NCBI GenBank assembly: GCA_016788115.1
Contig: JAEURR010000008.1
Coordinates: forward strand, 216,656-280,655
Direction: 5' to 3'
DNA: 64,000 nucleotides
DNA from: Chthonomonas sp.
GTDB lineage: Bacteria; Armatimonadota; Fimbriimonadia; Fimbriimonadales; Fimbriimonadaceae
Under the pieces are notes generated by a model. It ran no database searches. It saw only the letters and a program-made list of their open reading frames with translations, and was not told the DNA's origin. Position numbers and translations under genes: made by a program. Shown here in pieces: positions 1-7,891 of the stretch (positions are counted from its first letter, which is position 1; the number at the start of each line of letters is the position of its first letter).

Positions 1-372
1 CCGATCCTCAGCGCGCGCTTGAAGGGTTGCCAGGTTCCGGCAGCGATTCTTCTCCAGAAAACCCAGCATCTTGCCGCTGCTGTCCATGGCCGTCACCGTG
101 AGGTCGGGGCGTGCGCACGCCAGGGGCCATGCCGGAAACCCGGGGCCGCACCCAATATCAAGAACTCTCAGACCGTGCGAAATGAATGGCGACACTGTGA
201 GTGAGTCGGCGATGTGCCGAACGATGCACTCGTCTTTTGGCACCCGCGTCAGGTTCATCACCTCGTTCGCGATGTACAAAGCGTCTTCAAATGCTTCAAA
301 GGCAGCCGCCTGCTGATCGCTGAGCTGTAGTTGCAGCGCTTGAAAAATACCGACAAGATGGCGATGATCCAT
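1..372 (-). CDS. rsmG: 16S rRNA (guanine-527-N7)-methyltransferase RsmG/GidB, N-terminal part
   Basis: The gene runs off the left edge, so only the first 124 codons are visible; ATG is at 372. The translation begins MDHRHLVGIFQ. It carries the RsmG pattern: a helical N-terminus with NEVMNLTRV, then a conserved RHIADSL stretch and the SAM-binding motif VLDIGCGPGFPAWPLA, followed by the strand ending in the acidic VTAMDSSGKMLGFLEKN. The enzyme methylates N7 of G527 in the 530 loop of 16S rRNA using S-adenosylmethionine and acts in the cytosol. The order of conserved blocks matches the family. The C-terminal part lies outside the window, so completeness cannot be judged. Confidence 0.88.
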   Translation of the reverse strand, partial: MDHRHLVGIFQALQLQLSDQQAAAFEAFEDALYIANEVMNLTRVPKDECIVRHIADSLTVSPFISHGLRVLDIGCGPGFPAWPLACARPDLTVTAMDSSGKMLGFLEKNRCRNLATLQARAEDR

Positions 373-415
373 GGGGCAGTTCGAGTATAACGCTCGGGCG
401 GGTACCCTGCTGGCC

Positions 416-691
416 GTGCGAGTGCGACGCGCCCCTGTGTGGGTCGGCAAACTGGGAATGGGATTGGGAGCTTCGGGGATAGCGATTGCCTGGGGCGGCG
501 TCTTACTGAGCGACTTCTTTGCTCAACTGATCGCGATGCTGATCGGAAGCACGCTCTACCTAGCGGGAGCGTTTATGACCGTCCTCGCATTCGACTACCG
601 AGCGAAATCTCCTTCCTACTGGCTCGTCCGGGCTGGCCGCTTGGCGATCGCCGGTGCTGTGATCACGATGATCGTTCGCTCTTCAGCCTAA
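416..691 (+). CDS. small three-helix membrane protein, function unknown
   Basis: This encodes 91 residues from GTG 416; GTG 422 and ATG 371 are also in frame. I prefer 416 because ATG 371 would overlap the divergent rsmG start and a TATAAC hexamer sits at 385-390. Three hydrophobic segments are visible, around GLGASGIAIAWGGVLL, LIAMLIGSTLYLAGAFMTV and LAIAGAVITMIV, separated by short basic loops. I recognise no family. The last four bases (CTAA, 688-691) are shared with the stop of the convergent TPR gene. It is a plausible inner-membrane protein without further clue to its role. Confidence 0.55.
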   Translation: MRVRRAPVWVGKLGMGLGASGIAIAWGGVLLSDFFAQLIAMLIGSTLYLAGAFMTVLAFDYRAKSPSYWLVRAGRLAIAGAVITMIVRSSA

Positions 692-1575
692 GCGAGGTGG
701 TTGCTTTCCCCGATCCCCGCCTCTGCCAAGAACCGATTGACCCGGTCTCGGTCATAGTCATCCATCTTCTCGGCTCGCTTCCTTTCCTCTTCGGTCTCAG
801 CTGAATTACCGAGTGCTCGCTGATAGGCATACATTAGCCCGAAGTACATCGTCGAATCTGGAGCCAAGTCACTTGCCAGCCGGACGGCTTTGATCGCCTC
901 AGCGGGCTTCCCAGCACCCCAAAAAGCGACACTCGCTTTGCTGTAGAGAAAATCGTCACCGGGTGAGAGTTCGATCGCAGCCCGCAACGAGATGAGCGCT
1001 GCCTCGTAGTCTTTCAGTTGAACCTGCAGATCGCCCATCCAATAGTGGAAGAACCCGCTATCAGGCGCGAGGAGCACCGCCTGCTGAATCGCCCGTAGCG
1101 CCTTCTTTGGGTAGCCGCATTCGCGCAAAGTCTCTGCAAGCTTGAAGTGCGTATGAGGATTTGCCGGATCGACCTTGACTGCCTCTTCGAGTCGCTGGAT
1201 CGCCTCCTTGGCGTGCCCATACCCCTTGTAGATCTCGCTGAGACCGATGTAGGGGTCCGGATTGTCCTGCTGGAGTTTAAGCACCCGCGCGTATTGCCGA
1301 ACCGCGGCAGGGCTCTGCTCCAAGATCTCGAATGCGGTGGCCAGTCCTAGATGGGCTTCCGCCGGGTCGCCCTCCGACTGGTGGAGCGCCCGCTGATAGT
1401 GCTTGATCGCGCGCTGGTACTCGCCCTCTCTCAAGCTCTGGTTTCCCAGCTGCTGGCTTTCCTGACCGTCCCTGCCCTGCTGCTCGGACTCTTCCAGTTC
1501 CAAGTCCACGTCGATTTCCGGCACAACGAGGCCGAACAGTTCGACGATCTGCTGGTAGTCGGGGGACATGCTCAT
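688..1575 (-). CDS. TPR-repeat protein
   Basis: The 295-residue protein has an acidic, Gln-rich N-terminal stretch, then tandem tetratricopeptide repeats. Typical TPR spacing is visible, for example GEYQRAIKHYQRALHQ, AVRQYARVLKLQQDNPDPYIGLSEIY, EAIQRLEEAVKVDPANPHTH and YEAALISLRAAIELSPGD. There is no signal peptide or membrane segment, so it is probably a cytosolic scaffold for protein contacts; partners are unknown. A TATCTT hexamer ends six bases before ATG 1575, which suggests a leaderless transcript. A second in-frame ATG lies two codons downstream. The 3' end interlocks with the neighbouring gene by four bases. Confidence 0.8.
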   Translation of the reverse strand: MSMSPDYQQIVELFGLVVPEIDVDLELEESEQQGRDGQESQQLGNQSLREGEYQRAIKHYQRALHQSEGDPAEAHLGLATAFEILEQSPAAVRQYARVLKLQQDNPDPYIGLSEIYKGYGHAKEAIQRLEEAVKVDPANPHTHFKLAETLRECGYPKKALRAIQQAVLLAPDSGFFHYWMGDLQVQLKDYEAALISLRAAIELSPGDDFLYSKASVAFWGAGKPAEAIKAVRLASDLAPDSTMYFGLMYAYQRALGNSAETEEERKRAEKMDDYDRDRVNRFLAEAGIGESNHLA

Positions 1576-1581
1576 AGCCCT

Positions 1582-1587
1582 AAGATA
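1582..1587 (-). promoter_or_regulatory. -10 hexamer TATCTT of the TPR gene, leaderless geometry
   Basis: On the minus strand TATCTT is followed by six bases (AGGGCT) and then ATG 1575. With normal -10 to start-site spacing, transcription would begin at or next to the start codon. No good -35 is visible. Confidence 0.4.
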
Positions 1588-1609
1588 CTCGGAATGAGCT
1601 CAAACCAAC

Positions 1610-2338
1610 TCAGTCCAGCGTGGGCCAGCCGTTGAATTCCGCGCTCAGTTGCACCACGCTCAGCGCGCCGTACTTGGCGGGGAGGTTCCCGACGGTGCCG
1701 TCTATCCGCCAGCCATTGGTTTCGCTCAGATAGGCGACCTCATAGCCGGTCATCACGAGTCCAGTCTCTATGGCGCGGTAACGACCGAGCTGCGTCAACT
1801 CAAACTTGTACGGTTCGGGCGAAGCAACGGGTTCACCTAGGAGTAAGTTGATCTTCTTAATCAAGACCATCGGATCTGCTGGCGCGCCGATCCATACGAA
1901 GTCGGCGGTGCCCAGTTTCCCTGCGACTCCCATGATCCCTCGTGCCCTCTGCGGATCGGTGGGCAGGGACAGAAACTGCACGAAGTCGACGCGAGCGAAA
2001 ATGCCGCCCTTTACTTGAAAGCTCTCGCGGACTACACCGGTCGAGACAACCTCGGAAAACGGTCCCTCCAGCCGACACCCGGGCGGGAGCTTTTGCAGGA
2101 CATCGTTCCGCCTGTCGGTCGAAGCCAGCTTGATCGCAAACCGCAAGAGCTCGTCCAGCGTGAACTGTGACTTGTCCACCATCTCCCCGGCGGTTCCGAT
2201 CCGGGGGCCAGCTATCTCCGCACGAACGTACTCTTCCCGCTTGCGCTTGCCGGGGCCAAAGTCCGAGGGCAAAAGCGCTTCACGCCCACAACCCCAAAGG
2301 GCTGTGAGCGCGAAGATTGCCGCGGCCGCGCTGCGCAT
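1610..2338 (-). CDS. lipoprotein, function unknown
   Basis: The 242-residue protein starts MRSAAAAIFALTALWGCG, a short lipoprotein signal with a probable lipidated Cys 17, although the lipobox (L-W-G-C) is atypical. The mature part is mixed alpha/beta with no motif I can name; it includes a segment with FARVDFVQFLSLPTDPQRA. Export to the cell envelope is therefore likely, and the role is unknown. It starts 23 bases after the GH15 stop, and a TACCAT hexamer lies six bases before its ATG, so it may have its own promoter inside the end of the preceding gene and a leaderless mRNA. Confidence 0.6.
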   Translation of the reverse strand: MRSAAAAIFALTALWGCGREALLPSDFGPGKRKREEYVRAEIAGPRIGTAGEMVDKSQFTLDELLRFAIKLASTDRRNDVLQKLPPGCRLEGPFSEVVSTGVVRESFQVKGGIFARVDFVQFLSLPTDPQRARGIMGVAGKLGTADFVWIGAPADPMVLIKKINLLLGEPVASPEPYKFELTQLGRYRAIETGLVMTGYEVAYLSETNGWRIDGTVGNLPAKYGALSVVQLSAEFNGWPTLD

Positions 2339-2344
2339 AGCAGC

Positions 2345-2350
2345 ATGGTA
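2345..2350 (-). promoter_or_regulatory. -10 hexamer TACCAT before lipoprotein gene, leaderless geometry
   Basis: Minus-strand TACCAT, then six bases (GCTGCT), then ATG 2338. It lies in the short gap after the GH15 stop codon. The -35 region is poor. Confidence 0.35.
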
Positions 2351-2361
2351 CCGGGTCGCCG

Positions 2362-5300
2362 TTACGGCAGGTACGGGTCCTTGGTGCCGCCCTCCGTCTT
2401 ACCACCGCCCACCGGAGTCAGGATCACGTCCACGACCGTCAGAGCTCCGACGCCAGTGTTGAGACTCGTCTGAATGTTGACGCGGTTTGTGCTGGCTTCG
2501 TAGGTGAAAGTTTTGAGCGTCTGCCCGTTGCGGCGTATGCGCAGTGGCTTGTAGCCGGTCGGCAGTCGGAGCCACGTGCCTAGGTTGCACGCCAGCCCGC
2601 TCTTGTTCGTAATGAACTGCGCAACACGCGTCGTTCCCTCGTTTCGCGCCTCGATGTCGAATGAGTGCGGACCAAACTGGACGTTCTTCCAACGCAGGCT
2701 GTTCCAAGTGCTTGGCAGCTTAGGCGAAATGCGCAATGTGTTGAGTCGTGCATCCGGCACGAAGTCGAGGAAGCCCATCATCGAGTCTACGTAGAAGCTC
2801 ATCGACTCCCAAGCATTGGGCCAAGCGGCCTGGTGCCGGTAGTCGGGCTGCCCTGCGTAAAGCAGACTGTAGCTTGGCGAGTATTGCTCGGCACCAAAGT
2901 TGACCGACGTGTTGAACTGCTTCGCTTTGTCGATCCGCAACTTCATGTTGTCGATGTCGCCCGTGCCCGCCGTGTAGTCCGCGCGCATGCCGTAGTACAT
3001 GCCGTACCACAGGGTGCTGAGCGTCCACGGACCGCCGCCCCAGTAGCTGTCGCCCCAGTAGCGGTTGACCATCCCTTCGAACTCGCCGCTGAAGTTCATG
3101 ATCGGGTGCTTGTTACCGAATCGGTCGTTGGCAACGCCGTTCATGCGATCAACCACCAGCTTCATGCGGTTGTCCGTCGGTGACAGGACGCGGAACGGGT
3201 ACACCACGCCGAGCTGACTGATGTCGGTGTTCTCACCGTTCCAGTCCATGCGAGCGACCATGCCGTCGTAGATGTTCGAAGCGCGACTGTTGAAGAGCGA
3301 GACGTCGCTCGGCTTGTTCAGGACGTTCGCGATCCACGCGGCATCCCACAACCCGCGAATAACGTTCGCATTGGAATAGACGAAGACGTCGAACGCGTCT
3401 TCCCACAGGCTCATGCTGTACATGAGCTTCACGCTGTCGGCATAGTACATTCGCGAATCGATCGATGAGTCTTCGCTACTGGCACGGGCCGAGTCGTAGA
3501 CCATAGAATCGTACTGCGCGCTCAGCCATGGCAAGTCGCCCGTTGAGTCGTAGTGGTATTTCACACCCCAGGGAACGACTGCGGTCTCGTCGACCTGCGG
3601 TGCACTCCAAATGGTGTATCCGTCGGTGGTGTACTTCTGATAGAAGAACCCCTTGCCGCCCCAAGACTCATTCGATCGGAACGCCACGTCCTTGAGGAAT
3701 CGGTAAATTTCGCGAGCAGACTCGTTCTGACCGACTCGATCGAGAGTTACGGCCGCCCAGACGGCGTCGCGTGGCCAGCAGTACATGTATGCACCGTTGT
3801 GCATGCCTGCCACGAGCGCACCGCTCTTGCCATCCTGATGCAGTGCAGTACCCAGCAGACCCCGCTTAAACAGGGCGTCGTACGAGTCGTCTGGATAGTC
3901 AATCGTAGTTCCCTGGGCGAGCCAGTTCAGCCAGTAGTTGTCGGTATCCACTTGGAGGTTCGAGACGTTGACTGTCTGGAACCAGTCCAGCACCGGTTGA
4001 ATCTGGGAGGTGTAGGTTCCAGTTGCACCAGCGAAGTTGTCAAACCCGCCCACCGTGGCGATATTCACTTCCCGAGTCTCGCCCGGATTCAGCGTGATGC
4101 GGCTACCGATCCAGCCCTGGCCGTTGTCGCTGCTCGAATCGCGCCACGAGTCGGAAGCAAACGTCCCGCTGGCACCGCCAACGGTGTTCACCACCTTCAT
4201 CGAGGAGGCCAGGTATAGCGACACGTTTTTGGAGTAGTCGCTGAAAGAAGACGGGTTGTACTCGCTGACCGAGCTGGCGAGGCGGAACGTGTTGTCGTAG
4301 GCGACCATCGCGCCTCGGCTCGAATCCGCGAACATGCCGTCGTGGTTGTCGCCTCCATTCAGCGCCGGATCCATGTAGTAGAACACATCGATCGTCTGCG
4401 CGCTTGCGCCGTTGTTCTTCAGCAACATGCGCTTGAAATAGATTCCACGATTCGGTTGGCTCGTGGCGTCGAGCGGGAAAGTGATCCCCTTCGGCGCAAA
4501 ATCGTACTGCTCAACCTGAATGTTGCGACCACCCGCGACAAATCGGGACTTCGTGTAGACCGTCTGACTGTCCTCGATGTACCGGTGCTCCCAGTCAACG
4601 TAGTCGGTGCCAGCGGAGTTGGTAAGCCAGTAAGTCTTTCCACCCGCTCGCAGACCCGCGAATGCCTGGTTGAGATTCAACTGGCCGCGCGAAGTGGGCG
4701 GCAGACCAGCCGGGAAGGTGTCCACCCCATCGCTGTACCCCTCGTTCTTACTCGCCACACCCTGTACCGCGCCCGCGCTCGGGTAGTAAATATCGTAGAC
4801 CGAGCCGTTTCGGTCCAGCATCACATTCATGTAGTTATTGCCTGCGACAGCTTCTTCCTTCCATGAGTGGTACGGCGGGTAGCCGACGGTGTGATTGACA
4901 AATGCAGAGCCTTGCCCGGGCCAAGCGATACCCACGCGGTAGCTTGAAACCTTTGCCGTGTTCGACGGGTCATTGCACGTGTTGTCCGAGCAACCAAAGT
5001 TGTCGCTGAAGACTTCGATGCCTCCCGAAGAGTGCCACGCGCCGATCTTGTACTTGACTTGGCGGCCGTAGACTTGGATCGCTGCGGGCAGCGTCCCCTT
5101 CCACCAGTCGACCTGGCCACCCCCGGTGGACTCGTTTCGGACAAATGTGATCTGCCCGGAGCTGCTCTTAAGGACTGTCGTGGTGCCTGAGCCGACACCC
5201 TTTGTGCCCAAGGGAGTACTGCCGTCGGTCGTGTAGTAAATGGCCACGTCCGTGTAGAAGAACGAGTAACCGATCCGAACCCACAGGTCAGCAGCATCGC

Positions 5301-5448
5301 CTTCGCGCAGTCCCGCGGGATTGCGCATGGTCACGCCGCTTTCGCCAAACACCGCATTGGTCGCGCTGTGCTCAACGAACTCGGGCGTCGCCAACGCGCC
5401 TTGCACAAGCAAGAAGAGGCCGCAAAGAAGTGCCGTCGCTTTCGTCAT
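2362..5448 (-). CDS. secreted GH15-family glucoamylase-like glycoside hydrolase
   Basis: This encodes 1028 residues. A signal peptide (MTKATALLCGLFLLVQGALA) is followed by an N-terminal beta-rich module (about 30-175), a super-sandwich-like region (about 200-480) and an (alpha/alpha)6 toroid (about 510-940). The toroid holds GAYMYCWPRDAVWAA near residue 555 and QVDETAVVPW near 620. These match the substrate-pocket WPRD and catalytic-region ETA motifs of GH15 enzymes, which release glucose or related sugars from alpha-glucans by inversion. Bacterial GH15 enzymes are usually 650-800 residues; the extra length here is the N-terminal module, perhaps for substrate binding. GGGAG precedes the start. 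Exact substrate (starch, dextran or trehalose) cannot be told. Confidence 0.82.
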   Translation of the reverse strand: MTKATALLCGLFLLVQGALATPEFVEHSATNAVFGESGVTMRNPAGLREGDAADLWVRIGYSFFYTDVAIYYTTDGSTPLGTKGVGSGTTTVLKSSSGQITFVRNESTGGGQVDWWKGTLPAAIQVYGRQVKYKIGAWHSSGGIEVFSDNFGCSDNTCNDPSNTAKVSSYRVGIAWPGQGSAFVNHTVGYPPYHSWKEEAVAGNNYMNVMLDRNGSVYDIYYPSAGAVQGVASKNEGYSDGVDTFPAGLPPTSRGQLNLNQAFAGLRAGGKTYWLTNSAGTDYVDWEHRYIEDSQTVYTKSRFVAGGRNIQVEQYDFAPKGITFPLDATSQPNRGIYFKRMLLKNNGASAQTIDVFYYMDPALNGGDNHDGMFADSSRGAMVAYDNTFRLASSVSEYNPSSFSDYSKNVSLYLASSMKVVNTVGGASGTFASDSWRDSSSDNGQGWIGSRITLNPGETREVNIATVGGFDNFAGATGTYTSQIQPVLDWFQTVNVSNLQVDTDNYWLNWLAQGTTIDYPDDSYDALFKRGLLGTALHQDGKSGALVAGMHNGAYMYCWPRDAVWAAVTLDRVGQNESAREIYRFLKDVAFRSNESWGGKGFFYQKYTTDGYTIWSAPQVDETAVVPWGVKYHYDSTGDLPWLSAQYDSMVYDSARASSEDSSIDSRMYYADSVKLMYSMSLWEDAFDVFVYSNANVIRGLWDAAWIANVLNKPSDVSLFNSRASNIYDGMVARMDWNGENTDISQLGVVYPFRVLSPTDNRMKLVVDRMNGVANDRFGNKHPIMNFSGEFEGMVNRYWGDSYWGGGPWTLSTLWYGMYYGMRADYTAGTGDIDNMKLRIDKAKQFNTSVNFGAEQYSPSYSLLYAGQPDYRHQAAWPNAWESMSFYVDSMMGFLDFVPDARLNTLRISPKLPSTWNSLRWKNVQFGPHSFDIEARNEGTTRVAQFITNKSGLACNLGTWLRLPTGYKPLRIRRNGQTLKTFTYEASTNRVNIQTSLNTGVGALTVVDVILTPVGGGKTEGGTKDPYLP

Positions 5449-5495
5449 TGAAATCTCCCATCGCCGTCGAACGGCGAATACGTATTCTTGGGGAT

Positions 5496-5525
5496 ATTGT
5501 ACAGGATTATGCGTATGAAACCCAA
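5496..5525 (-). promoter_or_regulatory. promoter of the GH15 gene
   Basis: On the minus strand TTGGGT (5520-5525) is followed after 18 bases by TACAAT (5496-5501). A leader of about 40 bases follows with a CGCCG/CGGCG mini-hairpin and GGGAG before ATG 5448. Confidence 0.45.
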
Positions 5526-5546
5526 CCAGTATTCTTGCGGGGAGCC

Positions 5547-7724
5547 CTAGTTTCGCAGGGGCTTGCCGGTCTCGATCATATGACGAATCCGCGCCACGGA
5601 CTGACCGAGTTGCATGAGTTCAATGAACTCCTTTCGTTCCCAGTCCAGCGCTTCCTGCCAGTTCGTCGGCTTGACGAACACCGCTTTGATGTGTTCGCCG
5701 ATCCGCTTGTCGTACTCCGATATCTTCCCTGCTGCCAGCAGTTCGGCCAGCATGTGATCAATCATCCCACCAAGCGGGCCAACTGGCATCTCGAAACTCT
5801 GCTCGCCAAGCGGCTTCACGGTCTTGGCGATCTCTCTCGCGTCCGCCATCAGCCGGTCCGGGTGTAGACCCACAACGTCGTGGGGTCGCAACAGTCCCAG
5901 GCGCTGCGCTTCGTACGCTCCAGACACCGTCACCCCCTGCACCACCCTGCTAGCGAAATCGACCATGGTCTTGGCCGAATCTCCGCTTCGGGCGCGCAGG
6001 AGTGCCGTGCCGTGGCCGCCAGGGATGAGACCGACCTTGGCCTCTGGGAATCCGATCGTTGCCTCGGGACTAGCAAGAATGACCGCGCTACCGAGCGCGA
6101 GCTCAAATCCTCCACCCAGGCAATAGCCGTGGACCGCCGCCACACAGGCCCGTGAGCGCAGGGCAATCGCCGTTTGCTGAAGCGCAACCAGTCCCTCGTC
6201 CACGAGGCCCCAATCGCCCGCATCGATACAATCGCGGAAGAATGTCAGGTCAAACCCGACCGAGAACGAGCGCTGCTCATTCGCAATCACGAACGGACCC
6301 TTGTGCGCCCCAATCCAGTGAGTGAGCTCTTCTAGCAGCTTCGGTCCGACAGTTCCGAGCTTAGTCGTCAAACTGACCGCGGCGATGCCATCTCCAAGGT
6401 CGCGGACTTGAAACGTCTCAAGCTTCTCTTTAAGCGGATACTCAGCGAGAGATCGAAACTCGGGTTCATGTTTCTGATTGACCCAGCCGCCGTGGTGACC
6501 GCGCATCTCGTTCTGCCGGTAGAAGTGGCCACCTTCGATGCCGACCTTCTCAGGGCCGATCGCATCGATCATGGCAAACGGGCCCATCTCCCATCCAAAT
6601 CCCCACATCATCACACGGTCGAAGTCCTGAACGTTGTGGCTGATCTCCTCGCGAATGGCATGCGCGTACTTCAGGGTGGGAATCAAGTAGCGGCGCATGA
6701 ACTCACCCGCGTCGTCGCCAAGTTCCAGCGTCTTTGCGAGACGTTCACCCAGAGGCAGCTTTTGCAGCGGTTTGATCGAAGGCAAGTCCGCCTCAACCGA
6801 GTCGCGGTACAGCAGCGTCTCAAGGTCCAAGGTCGAGATGCTGTTGGCCTCTTTCATGAAGTAACCGCGCCCGGCCTTCTGGCCAAGGTGGCCGTTGGCG
6901 AGCAGGTGCTCGACGGACTTCGGTAGGGACAGCGAAGGGGTGAAGTCGTCGGTCGCGCAGCGGTCGCGCAGGTTCGCAGCGATGTCGGCCATGATGTCGA
7001 TCCCAACGAGGTCATTCAGGCGGAAGCTTGCAGTTCGCGGGCGGCCCAAGAATGGACCGGTGAGCAGGTCCACCGTCTCCACGCTCAGCCGCAGCTTCTC
7101 TGCCACATGAACCGCGTGGAGCATCGCCCACATGCCGAATCGGTTCGCAATGAACCCCGGGGTGTCTTTGGCCGGGACGACCCGACGTCCCATGCGTGCC
7201 TCAAGGAGTTCGGTTGCCCTGCGTAGCTCGCCGGTATCTGTTTCATCGGTCGGGATGAGTTCGAGCAGCTTCAGATGTCGGGGCGGATTGAAGAAGTGGG
7301 TTCCGAAGAATCGGCGACGGAAGGTCTCTGACCTTCCATCTTTCAGCAGCGCGATTTCCAGGCCGCTCGTATTGGTGCTGACCATCGCGGTCTCGGGCAA
7401 GTAGGGCTCGATCCTCTCATAGAGGCTGCGCTTGGCATCGAGCTTCTCGATGATCGCCTCGCAGACCCAGTCCGCCGACCGCAAAATCTCAAGGTCCTGG
7501 TCTACTCCCGCGATCTCGACCCGCGCCGCAGATTCGGGCGTCGCGAAATGCGGTGGTTTCAGAGATTTTGCTCTGTCCAGTCCCGCCCTGGCCGCGTCGC
7601 GCGTCATATCAAAGAGCGTGACGCGGAACCCGCAATTGGCCAAGTGAGCTGCAATTCCGGAACCCATGGTCCCGGCTCCCAGAATGCAGGCGTGAAAATG
7701 TTGATTATCTTCTGAAGTCAGCAT
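5547..7724 (-). CDS. fadN: FadN-type 3-hydroxyacyl-CoA dehydrogenase / enoyl-CoA hydratase
   Basis: From ATG 7724 the protein has 725 residues. It begins with the NAD-binding motif ILGAGTMGSGIAAHLAN, then the hydroxyacyl-CoA dehydrogenase fold with NTSGLEI and FFGTHFFNPPRHLKLLELIP, the C-terminal dehydrogenase half (near MWGFGWEMGPFAMIDAIG), and last an enoyl-CoA hydratase/isomerase domain with ANEQRSFSVGFDL and GYCLGGGFELALGSAV. The order dehydrogenase then hydratase is that of Bacillus FadN (YusL), the reverse of E. coli FadB. It performs the middle steps of fatty-acid beta-oxidation in the cytosol. An upstream in-frame extension of 23 codons is basic and unrelated to the family, so I rejected it. 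Confidence 0.9.
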   Translation of the reverse strand: MLTSEDNQHFHACILGAGTMGSGIAAHLANCGFRVTLFDMTRDAARAGLDRAKSLKPPHFATPESAARVEIAGVDQDLEILRSADWVCEAIIEKLDAKRSLYERIEPYLPETAMVSTNTSGLEIALLKDGRSETFRRRFFGTHFFNPPRHLKLLELIPTDETDTGELRRATELLEARMGRRVVPAKDTPGFIANRFGMWAMLHAVHVAEKLRLSVETVDLLTGPFLGRPRTASFRLNDLVGIDIMADIAANLRDRCATDDFTPSLSLPKSVEHLLANGHLGQKAGRGYFMKEANSISTLDLETLLYRDSVEADLPSIKPLQKLPLGERLAKTLELGDDAGEFMRRYLIPTLKYAHAIREEISHNVQDFDRVMMWGFGWEMGPFAMIDAIGPEKVGIEGGHFYRQNEMRGHHGGWVNQKHEPEFRSLAEYPLKEKLETFQVRDLGDGIAAVSLTTKLGTVGPKLLEELTHWIGAHKGPFVIANEQRSFSVGFDLTFFRDCIDAGDWGLVDEGLVALQQTAIALRSRACVAAVHGYCLGGGFELALGSAVILASPEATIGFPEAKVGLIPGGHGTALLRARSGDSAKTMVDFASRVVQGVTVSGAYEAQRLGLLRPHDVVGLHPDRLMADAREIAKTVKPLGEQSFEMPVGPLGGMIDHMLAELLAAGKISEYDKRIGEHIKAVFVKPTNWQEALDWERKEFIELMQLGQSVARIRHMIETGKPLRN

Positions 7725-7823
7725 GAGTGGCGAACAAACTGCTCTTGAACGTGATCTGAACCTTTGTCCAGGATAATGCGTCTCTTTGCGCACTTTTCTG
7801 GAAAGTTTTCGACCAATCTGCCC

Positions 7824-7829
7824 TATACT
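7824..7829 (+). promoter_or_regulatory. possible -10 TATACT upstream of the deacetylase-like gene
   Basis: TATACT lies about 60 bases before ATG 7892. No convincing -35 is visible, so this is a weak call. Confidence 0.25.
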
Positions 7830-7891
7830 ACCGTAGCGACTCCCATTGGAGCCGTGCCCGGATTGGGCTTGGTCTTTTTGAACCTTTCGCT